Origin: Acanthosepion pharaonis
Lineage: Eukaryota; Mollusca; Cephalopoda; Sepiida; Sepiidae
Length of the DNA: 64,000 nt
Reading direction: 5' to 3'
Assembly: GCA_903632075.3 (NCBI GenBank)
Contig: CAHIKZ030005577.1
Coordinates: 2,619,001 to 2,683,000, forward strand
Shown here: piece after piece, positions 55,790 through 64,000 of the stretch
Layout: each line of letters begins with the position of its first letter
How positions within the stretch are numbered: the stretch's first letter is position 1
Position numbers and translations under genes: made by a program
Notes under the pieces: model-generated
What the model saw: the letters and a program-made list of their open reading frames with translations, nothing else
Told to the model about the DNA's origin: nothing
The model's database searches: none

Positions 55790-56600
55790 TAAGAGAACAT
55801 ACATCGGGGATAAATCATTTCCTGTGAAATCTGTGCTGTTATATTTCCAATGAATTCAAATCTCAAAACAAAAATGAAAACTCACACTGGAGAGAAAGGT
55901 TTATTACTGTCAAATATTTGGAGTAAGTTTTTCCTTTAAATCATCAGTCAAAAGACACATGTTAACACACTTAGAAGAGAAACTTTTGCACTGTGAAATA
56001 TGTGGATTTAAGTTTTACCAAAATTAATGTCTCAAATAACATATCTATACACACACCAGAGAGAAACAATCCCACTGTGAAATGTGTGCATCTAAGTTTT
56101 ACTAAAATTAATGTCTCAAATAACATATCTATACACACACTGGAGAGAAAAAATCCCACTGTGAAATGTGTGCATCTAAGTTTTACTAAAATTAATGTCT
56201 CAAATAGCATATCTATACACACACCGGAGAGAAACAATCCCATTGTGAAATGTGTGCATCTAGGTTTTACCAAAATTAATGTCTCAAATAGCATATCTAT
56301 ACACACACCGGAGAGAAACAATCCCACTGTGAAATGTGTGCATCTAAGTTTTCCTGAAATTCATATCTCAAACATCAAATGTTAATACAAGTGGCAAACA
56401 ATTCCATTTTGAAAAAAAAAAAGTTTATCTCTTATATTTTTTTTCAAAATTCATCTCTAAAAATGCACACCTATACCCACTGGAGAGAAACAATTCCATT
56501 GTAATTTGTGGATTTAAATTTTCTAGAAATTCAACTCCGAAACAACAGATGCATACACACATTGGAGAGATACTATTTCTCTGCATATATAAGTTTTTCT
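55790..56600 (+). pseudogene. ZNF pseudogene D with amplified dead fingers
   Basis: Closest to ZNF-C: it starts with the same half finger (SCEICAVIFPMNSNLKTK, about 55829-55882) and a GVSFSFKSS-type finger at about 55918. Frameshifts follow. About 55990-56360 holds four to five nearly identical 84-bp units (CATCTAAGTTTTACTAAAAT, TAATGTCTCAAATAACATAT), all carrying the same in-frame stops in the finger frame (Y-stop-N-stop-C-L-K-stop-H). The shared stops mean the units were copied after the gene died. As a side effect one shifted forward frame (55993-56385) and one reverse frame (55971-56327) are open and repetitive. Degraded fingers continue to about 56590. Confidence 0.9.
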
Positions 56601-56768
56601 ACAGAAATTAATTATCTAAAAGGGAGATGTTTCAGAACTATCACATGTTTCACCTTCCTTATTTCATTTTTAAAATATTTCCAATGTAAAATATTTCCTT
56701 GTAAATTTTTTTTATTCCTCAAACACAATTTAATAAAGAGTAACTCTTTTGTCACCAGCAAAGGGAAG

Positions 56769-56812
<44 letters not shown>
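56769..56812. repeat. (AT)n microsatellite
   Basis: About 20 uninterrupted TA dinucleotides after the degenerate 3' end of pseudogene D. Confidence 0.95.
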
Positions 56813-56813
<1 letters not shown>

Positions 56814-56854
56814 TTTTGATCATCACTGGTGTTACCTGTCATACATACTTATGG

Positions 56855-57000
56855 GAGTGTGGCCAACTGGTTAGAACATTTCGACCATGCGATATGGGTT
56901 TGAATCCCATCATGGTTGATTTTTCCGGAAGGTGACAGGTGTGTTGCGGACTGGTGATTGTGTTTAAATTGATCAGAAGGAATTTCGAGGCTGTGTTCTA
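56855..57000 (+). mobile_element. tRNA-derived SINE
   Basis: A-box-like GTGGCCAACTGGTTAGAAC and B-box-like GGGTTTGAATCCCATC, followed by ATGGTTGATTTTTCCGGAAG and GGTGACAGGTG. It shares head and junction with the SINE at 35615-35935. Confidence 0.75.
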
Positions 57001-57800
57001 CAACATTTGTCCACAACAATTATTTAGAACAAATACTTGGAACAAATCATGCAAATAAAGTTGAAAACAAGACAAAAGTTGAATGCATAACAATAACATC
57101 AATTTATATACAATAAATACAGTGGGTTTAAGATTTGATGGATAAATGAGGATTAGTGTATTTAATTGTGTATTGTGTTGTTGTGAGTGTTTGGGTGCGT
57201 TTGCAGGTATTGATTAGATTTGTTCACAGAATTAAACTGTTTGTTTGATCAACGTACAAAAATGTTCGGTGTTGAGGTTGAATCGTCAGTGTATGTACGT
57301 AAGTGTGTTTATACAAATATTCAAAGTTGTTCAGAGTTGCGTACCTTTATCTACTTGAGAAAAATAAATTGTTAGTTTCTGATACTTGTTATGTAGTGAG
57401 AAATATCACTTTTAAAGTACAGCAAGTGAAGTTTGAGAAATTGTTCTCTAGAGAGATAGAGTGTGTTTGTGGATTGTTGAGTCAGAGAATATTTTTTACG
57501 CGGCAAAGTCTGAGTTCTGACTGGCGTGGAGTTGATGGGCTTCTCTCTAGGTGAAGAGGTCTGACTGCCGAATTGGACTGAAATTTGTCGTTTTATTTAG
57601 TTTGGGAAACCAAAGTAGGCTCCCAGTGGCCTGGCGGGAAAATAGATTTTTGACCATGGCTACACATTCTAGGGTCGTCTCGACCAATAACAAACCGAGT
57701 TTCACAATGTGTGGTGTTGATTGGTCAAAGCTAATTCTTATAGAAGAGTCTATTTTTAACAAGGGTGAGTAGACAAACATTGACGATTCTATAGGTGTAC
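57001..57800. other. Unclassified, GC-average segment
   Basis: From about 57380 to 57780 the sequence is less AT-rich, with both strands open over 57547-57780, and looks like part of a mobile element (CCCAGTGGCCTGGCGGGAAA). No domain is recognised. A host gene 5' exon with the donor-like AGGGTGAGTA at 57763 cannot be excluded. Confidence 0.25.
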
Positions 57801-57859
57801 TTGGATATGAGTGGGCAGCCTTTCATTACATTCACATAAAAGTACTTGTCTCTGCATAC

Positions 57860-60300
57860 ATGTCTATTTGGGAACAATTACTGGATTTATTTTAATCAGG
57901 CATCATTTTTGTATTCCTAAAAACTTGGCATTCACAAAGAAAAATATTCATTAAACATTTAAAATATGAGTTCTTAGTGTTATTATTAAGAGGAAAGACC
58001 AATGAAGTTTTTGGTTATTAAATTACATTTTTTTTCTAACCTTTTTAGAACCTTTAAAATTTTTTTTCTTGTGCCAGAATTAGTATGAGAAATTTGGAGG
58101 TCTTTTGCAATGAAAAACATCCTGATTTGGAAATTTTTGCAAAAATCATTAAAAAAATTTTTTTTTTAAATTATATTTGAAATCATTGTTTTTTGAGAGA
58201 ATCTTGGTAAAAATAATTTTTTATATCTGTTACTCCCCATCTCCCACACACACACTTAATTTCATGAAGTTTTGTGAAATTCTTTTTTTTTGTTTTTTTT
58301 TAGCGCTTAAAGTTTTAAAGCACAATTCCTTGGAAAATTATAATCATCAATTTTTATTTTGTTGAACAGGAAAATAATCTGCTCTGAGATGTAAAATAAA
58401 AAATGCAATAAAATTAAAGATAATTAATTAGAAAAGCTTTTAATTGCTTTTTGGAATAAGCTATACTATGGACACTACTACTGTCGTATAATTTTTTTTT
58501 TTTTTCAATGAATAATTAATTTTTAAAAGAATTGTTTCCGTTTTCTACTAAGAACCTGCCGAATTTTCTAAATACGGATGTCTATACACGATATTATTAT
58601 TAAACGATCACACGTTTTAAGTGTTGTTCCACTTTTACAGGAACATTTTTTTAAAGACGTAAAAATGTTTTAACATTCTCATCTCTGTTTCTTTTGTTTT
58701 GTGTCTTAGTCTTGAAGATACTGATAGAAATGTCAGGCTTTGCAAATCAACCTTTTAATATTTTAAAGTAATTTTTTTAAAATTCCTAAGTATTTATTAT
58801 AATTTTCTAACATTTTTCAGAAAGCATTTTCAAACGTAGGGCTGTAAAGCCAAAGTATTTAAAATTAAAGAAATTATTAGACTCCTTAAAATATTTTCTT
58901 TTTAAATTTTAAAGAATATTGGGTAGTTAAAAAGAAAATCGATACAAAATGTGTTCAGCTAGAATTCGTCAAAAAATATCTGTCACTTCCGTTCCTCCTT
59001 ACTTGTCTTCACACGTCAGGCTGTCAATAAATATTTCAAAACGTCAGAAAAAACAAGTCCTCCGTGTTGTTAAGAGTTGCTTGCTTTTTTTTTTTTTTTT
59101 TTACTGTTTTAAAAAGTAAGTAATATTTCTTTCAGTTCGGATTAATTAAACATTAAATTTGTCAGTCTTCTTCAAATAAGTTTCAGAAAATTATATTTTA
59201 TTCTTGAAAGATTTTTTTTTCAAAAAAGAAAACTAGTTTTTGTGTTTTGATGTTAAAAAAAAAAATATGAACGAATTTTTAATTTAACGATTTTTTTTTT
59301 TACTGAACTAAAAAAAGATTCCAAACAATGTAAATTCGGTTTGAAATGCACCAAAAAGTATTTTGATGACTGGGAATAGGAAATTTAATCTATTTGCTTG
59401 GATTTGAAGCTAAAATTAATGCTTCAAGAAAGATTTTTTCATTTTTCAAAAATGCATTTTAAAAATTAAGTATCGGTTTTTATTCGAGGTACTGTACTTA
59501 CTTTATCTTTAGAGTTGGTACCCCCAATAAAAATTTTATCTTTTTCGAAAAATATTAAGATTTTTTTTTATTTTCAAACAAAAAAAAAACACATAAACAT
59601 CCAAAATTGCTTCTTTAAAAAAAAAAAAAAAAAAACACTTTCTTTTTAATTTTAATTAATAAAGTTTGAATTTTTATTTATTAAACAATCCGAAGGTGCT
59701 GAGAAACAACAAACAAAAGAGATTGGACTTTCACTTGTCCATAACAAATCACAGACAAACAAATCCTTTCAATATGATTGCCATTTATTTACTGATATAC
59801 AAAAAATAAAATACCCCAACCTCCTTGTGGTCACAGGACGGTACTCTCTCTCTAGTTTCTGTCTGTCTTTTAAAAACGAGAAGGACATCAATTTAATTGT
59901 TGATATATAAAATTAAAAATCCTTCCAACCACAGCAAAAGCCACGAACATTATCATAATAACTGCTAAATCTTATTAAAAAAACATAAAATAATGCATTT
60001 TTGAAACATCGATTGCATGCCTGAAACTGATGGACAAATTCGTGTTTACAGTGAATTGATTCCGTTTGTGTAAGTATGGTGACCCGTAATAATCATAATT
60101 ATAATAATAACAGTTTATTTATTATAGCGACTATTTATACATTTGTTCTACTTTTTTTTTTTTTTTTTAAAAAAAAGAACAATCATGACTTAATACTTGA
60201 ACACATTTTATCATTTGAAATATGAATATTTTTTTTTTATTGATTTCAAATTATATGTTATCCTTGTGGAATTTCCAGGTTTTCAAAATGTAACTTATAG
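57860..60300. repeat. AT-rich dispersed family, further modules
   Basis: About 58010-58550 matches 18380-18930, and 59000-59490 matches 5530-5640 and 38330-38718. About 59960-60075 matches 17950-18070 (ATCGATTGC, TTCCGTTTGTGTAAGTATGG). About 59680-59880 is less AT-rich and unclassified. No gene is seen. Confidence 0.6.
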
Positions 60301-60855
60301 CTTCTAAGGAAGAAATTTTACTGAGGTGACGATTCTCTCGGACTTACCATCAAAATTTTTGGTGACATACCTACAGGACTCATCCTGGTGACCAGAAACT
60401 CTCAATTTTATATAAACTTTTAAAATTTTCAATTTATGAGAGAGGGATTTTGTTCACTTTAGAGATAAGTAGAAGCTGGAATTTTGTCTGCAGTGTTTCT
60501 TTTCCTGTTTCTTTTTTTTTTTATTTTCCTGTGACTTTTTTTACTTGGATTCTTTGTTGGAAGGGTTTTTTTTTTTTCTTTTTTGTGAATATTTTTTTAT
60601 TAGGTATTTCTGCCAAGCCTTTCATATGTCTGCAAGGAAGTGTAGCATCACTGGCTGTTTCTGTTGTTGCAGTTATAAACACTGGATAAACACTTCGCTG
60701 AAATCCAAGTTATTTCTTTGATAGTTATTTTTTGATAATAAAATTTGTAATAGTGTCTTTCCATATTCCAATGGTGAATTTCAGACCGAAGTATATAAAT
60801 AACGTAAAAAAAAAGTTACGATAGCTCATCTCAGAAATGTAGACAGGTATTAATA
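60301..60855. other. Intergenic, nothing recognised
   Basis: T-rich sequence. The frame at 60450-60689 is a by-product of poly-T (Phe-rich). Confidence 0.5.
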
Positions 60856-61400
60856 TTTTTATTATATATTTTTTTTTTTTATTAGTGTTCACCTAATCCA
60901 AGGTCCAAGAGCCACTCATGGTAGAGGGTAACTGTGTCGTGTTGTTTTAGTGTAAGAAAGGGCAAGAAGTGAAGTTCTTTGGGCTATGAAGGAAAGATAA
61001 CACCTAACTCTAGACTTGAAGAGGTCAAGATTTAATTTGTGAATAACATTTCAGAGTTCAGTCAGAGACGTTAGAAGTATAGTGTGGAAGTAGACTTTAG
61101 AGGGAAGTGGGGAGGTGTGTGAACCGGACGATAGTTGAAATTATCTAATCTTACTGGGGAAAGAAAAACAAAATGAGTGGATAAAATATTCAAATATCCT
61201 CTATCAAAATAAATTGCACGAGAAATTAACATTATTTGAGATTTTGAAAAAAGACAATGTACCAGAAATATAGATACCACTTTTCAACAGATTGATTTTG
61301 TAATATGGTTGCTTGTGCTTTCTCATTAACTGTATATATATGTTTTTGTTTTCGATATTGACAATATGTAAAAATGCAGATATAAATCAAAATATATCTG
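60856..61400 (-). mobile_element. Repeat unit Y, first copy
   Basis: Aligns with 62654-63190 from TTTTTATTATATATTTTTTT to CAAAATATATCT. The last 320 or so bases (61078-61399) look identical, including the words GAACCGGACGATAGTTG and CTCATTAACTGTATATATAT. One copy-specific 18-base stretch (TTCTTTGGGCTATGAAGG) lies near 60976. The T-rich start, read in reverse, resembles a poly(A) tail with AATAAA, so a reverse-strand retroposed element is a reasonable model. The 69-codon reverse frame is identical in both copies but has no known domain. Confidence 0.7.
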
Positions 61401-61738
61401 TAAAAAAAAGCCATGAATAAAGACAAAGGAAAACTTTTCATTTCCGACAAGTTTCCTCCTCTGATGGACTTTATCAAGGCAAATGTGAAGATTTTATTTT
61501 TCAAAAAGGATTTATAAACAGAAGCAAAAACATTTTTAGGCTTTCAAAATTTTAGGAATGTTCATATTCTTCAGGCTAAGCATGAAAATAAAGGTAAACT
61601 ATGAAAGAGGTCAAGTGATATAATTCAATGCATATTAAAACAAAAGTGAACAAATTCTGTTGATATTGATGAATTTAATTATTATTTTATTTTAATTTGA
61701 TAAAATATTATGTATTTGTATAAAATAATAGAAGGTTT
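61401..61738. other. Spacer, nothing recognised
   Basis: AT-rich sequence between repeat Y and the ZNF intron block. Confidence 0.5.
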
Positions 61739-62653
61739 TGGGTTAACTGTTTTTACAATTCTCCTGTTCTCAGGAGCAAGCTAATTTCTGCCAGTAAAAC
61801 AATATATTTCGGTAATAAATTTATCATTTCACCTGCATGTTTCTGGTTGAGGCTGATTGCATTGTAATGCCTGTCTTCGTTTTTTTTTTTTTTTTTTTGT
61901 GATGTCAATGAACACTCACTTTTGTGATTTTTGTTATAGGAGAGACTTTGTAATTGGAGCTACAGCTATAGTACGTCATTGAACAGTAATGGTGTTAGAT
62001 GCCTTTGAATGTCATTCACACTAATAGTACTTGCTCAATAATACTCGCTCAAAGAATAATCCACATAATGAATAAAGTAGTGAATAGCAGTCAGTATAGT
62101 ATTAGAGAACAGACTAGAAATACAGATCAATCTAGATGTCACACGACTTCCTATATATGCATTTCCTCATGTGGTCTACTTAATTCAATAATGGGATTGC
62201 TTGTGTTTGCTCACTGGCAATCTATGTTCAAACTCAAGTGTCAGCAGCAATACTTTATTCCTATATAACAGTTTTTCTTGTGAAAACATTGGTCTATGGT
62301 GAAAGCATTTAAGCAAATTTGTCATTGTCAGAGATTTTCAGACTTTTCAATTGATATTCTGTTTTTTGTTTTATGCTAGGCTTTTTTTTTACAAAGTGAG
62401 GAAAATGTTATAAATTGAATTCAGTCGAAGGTGATTGTGTAGAATGTTCGTTCCATTTTCTATGTATAAGGCTTAAATGATACAAGATATCCACTAAGCA
62501 TGGAAAATGGAATGGGAACAATCTATGTTACAAAGTAAAACAGATACAAGGGTGGAGGATACAATGTCTAGAACATTGCAAGTATGGAAACCAAGATGAA
62601 TGTCTTGTTTTCGATAGAGCAGTATACAATATAAATTATATCATGAAATGCAA
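61739..62653 (+). repeat. ZNF intron block at the right edge, part 1
   Basis: About 61755-61860 and 62300-62650 match the intron of pseudogene D (53190-53400 and 53870-54160; shared: AATATATTTC.GTAATAAAT, GATACAAGATATCC, ATTGCAAGTATGGAAACCAA). The middle (about 61880-62290), starting with poly-T, is an insertion absent from the D copy. Confidence 0.65.
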
Positions 62654-63190
62654 TAAAAATGAATTTTTATTATATATTTTTTTCTTTTTATTAGTGTTCA
62701 CCTAATCCAAGGTCCAAGAGCCACTCATGGTAGAGGGTAACTGTGTCATGTTGTTTTAGTGTAAGAAAGTGCAAGAAGTGAAAGATAACACCTAACTCTA
62801 GACTTGAAGAGGTCAAGATTTAATTAGTGGATAACATTTCAGAGTTCAATCACAAACATTAGAAGTATAGTGTGGAAGTAGACTTTAGAGGGAAGTGGGG
62901 AGGTGTGTGAACCGGACGATAGTTGAAATTATCTAATCTTACTGGGGAAAGAAAAACAAAATGAGTGGATAAAATATTCAAATATCCTCTATCAAAATAA
63001 ATTGCACGAGAAATTAACATTATTTGAGATTTTGAAAAAAGACAATGTACCAGAAATATAGATACCACTTTTCAACAGATTGATTTTGTAATATGGTTGC
63101 TTGTGCTTTCTCATTAACTGTATATATATGTTTTTGTTTTCGATATTGACAATATGTAAAAATGCAGATATAAATCAAAATATATCTTTA
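62654..63190 (-). mobile_element. Repeat unit Y, second copy, inserted in the ZNF intron block
   Basis: Near-identical to 60856-61400. Comparison with the D intron (AATGCAATGAAGATGAATTT, then GAGAAAATGTGAGG) shows that this copy interrupts the block, so it arrived as an insertion. Both copies have the same orientation. Confidence 0.72.
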
Positions 63191-63280
63191 AAGAGGAACA
63201 GAATCAAGTGTGAGGAGCACCTTTTTTCCTTTTTTTTTTTCTTACAAAAGGTATAATTTTCCAGGTCTTAGAATCAACCT

Positions 63281-63855
63281 TCTTATTGTTTAGTATCTAG
63301 GATCACACATCAAGAACTCTGAGAAAGACTTCAACATTAGAAAAGACATAGCATGGACTGCTTGTAACAAAATGGATAAGATCTGGAAATCCAATCTTGC
63401 TCGTCAATTTAAAATCCAACTTTTCCGTGTACTTATTGAGCCAATCTTACTCTATGGCTCTGAAACTTGGACTCTCTCAGCAAAACAACAGCGCCGTTTA
63501 GATGGATGTTATACACGTCTTTTAAGAAGAGTGCTTAATCTCTCATGGCGAAACCACCCAACTCTAGAATGATATATGGAGACTTTCTTTTATCAACCTT
63601 AGTTTGCAAGAGACGTGTCCAGTTTGCTGGGCATTGTGCACGTGCCACAGATGAACTTGTGTCATCATTTGTACTCTGGAGGCACCCATCATCTGACAAT
63701 CGATCACGCAAGTTAACCTTTCCAGATAGGATAAAACAAGACACATTGATCCCTAAGGAAGATCTTTTAGGTGCTATGACAGATAGGGAATACTGGAGAG
63801 GTGTAGTGAGTTAGATTGAACTCACTACACCGCTGAGGCCACAAGATGATGATGA
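63281..63855 (+). mobile_element. 5'-truncated RTE-type LINE with target-site duplication
   Basis: A 575-bp insert flanked by the direct repeat GAATCAACCT (63271-63280 and 63856-63865). It ends in ATGATGATGA, as the short tandem-repeat tails of RTE-type LINEs do. It carries only the 3' end of the reverse-transcriptase ORF. The insertion splits the conserved intronic hairpin module. Confidence 0.9.
63294..63814 (+). pseudogene. C-terminal end of LINE reverse transcriptase, broken
   Basis: Frame one (63294-63572) reads YLGSHIKNSEKDFNIRKDIA, then DKIWKSNLARQFKIQLFRV and ILLYGSETWTLSAKQQRRLD. Frame two (about 63573-63814) reads VCKRRVQFAGHCARATDELV and ends DREYWRGVVS. LYGSETW and RRRxxFAGHC are standard blocks of the C-terminal part of RTE/CR1-group ORF2, after the catalytic region. 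A frameshift or stop at about 63570 separates the two frames. The endonuclease and the catalytic palm are absent, so it is inactive. Confidence 0.92.
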
Positions 63856-63865
63856 GAATCAACCT

Positions 63866-64000
63866 AACTTCTGTTACATAAACTGTATTTCTATAATACA
63901 TTCATGCTTTCACTTGAGCAGGTAGGCTTAACACTCAAATCTATCTGTCATAGTTTCAATATTAAAATTATTTGACTGATTTTCTTTAGAAATTGCCATG
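63866..64000 (+). repeat. ZNF intron block at the right edge, part 2
   Basis: AACTTCTGTTA and CTATAATACATTCATGCTTT followed by CACTTGAGCAGGTAGGCTTA match 53530-53600. The window ends inside the block, which in other copies is followed within 1-2 kb by a ZNF exon head. Confidence 0.7.

Noticed and set aside
55971..56385. 118- and 130-codon repetitive frames at pseudogene D as a new protein
   Set aside because: Kept only as a curiosity. They arise because the repeat unit happens to lack stops in those frames, and nothing shows translation.
60450..60689. 79-codon Phe-rich frame
   Set aside because: Product of T-rich sequence.

Overview
This is animal nuclear DNA, most likely from a cephalopod mollusc and perhaps an octopus. 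That assignment is inference. It rests on a local cluster of intron-containing C2H2 zinc-finger (ZNF) genes made of 84-bp finger repeats, on tRNA-derived SINEs with a conserved non-tRNA body, and on a very AT-rich background full of dispersed repeats. No bacterial or organellar features, CRISPR arrays, rRNA or functional tRNA genes were seen.

Only two long, clean protein-coding exons are present, both on the + strand. ZNF-B (23111-24568) has 16 fingers and ZNF-C (43751-44974) has 14. Around them are relics of the same family: a reverse-strand pseudogene (12.70-13.40 kb), a pseudogene of a second finger subfamily (32.24-33.32 kb), a pseudogene whose dead fingers were amplified (55.79-56.60 kb), and a locus that keeps promoter, exon head and 3'UTR but has no fingers (47.33-50.39 kb). 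The paralogues share a modular gene plan. It consists of a promoter/exon-1 block with GATAAAAG and a GTGAGT donor, an intron block of about 0.7-1 kb, and an acceptor followed by a conserved exon head carrying a short upstream ORF that starts ATG-AAT-ATT-CAT-GAA. The finger array then begins at a conserved internal Met. The intron block also appears reversed at the left edge (1-3180) and forward at the right edge (61.7-64.0 kb), which predicts further ZNF genes just outside the window on both sides.

Layout. 0-3.2 kb: a ~143-bp satellite of about 17-18 units, the same sequence as one segment of the ZNF-B intron, plus intron block. 3.3-11.7 kb: a Helitron, AT-rich repeats, LTR-like fragments and a second Helitron. 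12.7-14.8 kb: ZNF pseudogene and a GC-richer segment with a 38-bp palindromic tandem repeat. 14.8-20.5 kb: AT-rich repeat family, a structured repeat and a SINE. 20.8-25.3 kb: the ZNF-B gene. 25.9-31.6 kb: two foldback elements with a hammerhead-ribozyme-like core, a 234-bp tandem repeat and a dead mariner. 32-36 kb: ZNF pseudogene, Helitron, SINEs. 36-43 kb: AT-rich repeats, a long-TIR element split by a Helitron, and a segment bounded by a perfect 61-bp inverted repeat. 43.5-45 kb: ZNF-C. 45-53 kb: MITEs, the finger-less ZNF relic, SINEs and a mariner-like remnant. 53-57 kb: pseudogene D and its intron block. 57-64 kb: AT-rich repeats, a near-identical ~0.53-kb repeat pair, and a 5'-truncated RTE-type LINE with a target-site duplication.

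The ZNF products are expected to be nuclear sequence-specific DNA-binding proteins. The window shows this family being duplicated, recombined and disabled within a dense field of mobile elements.
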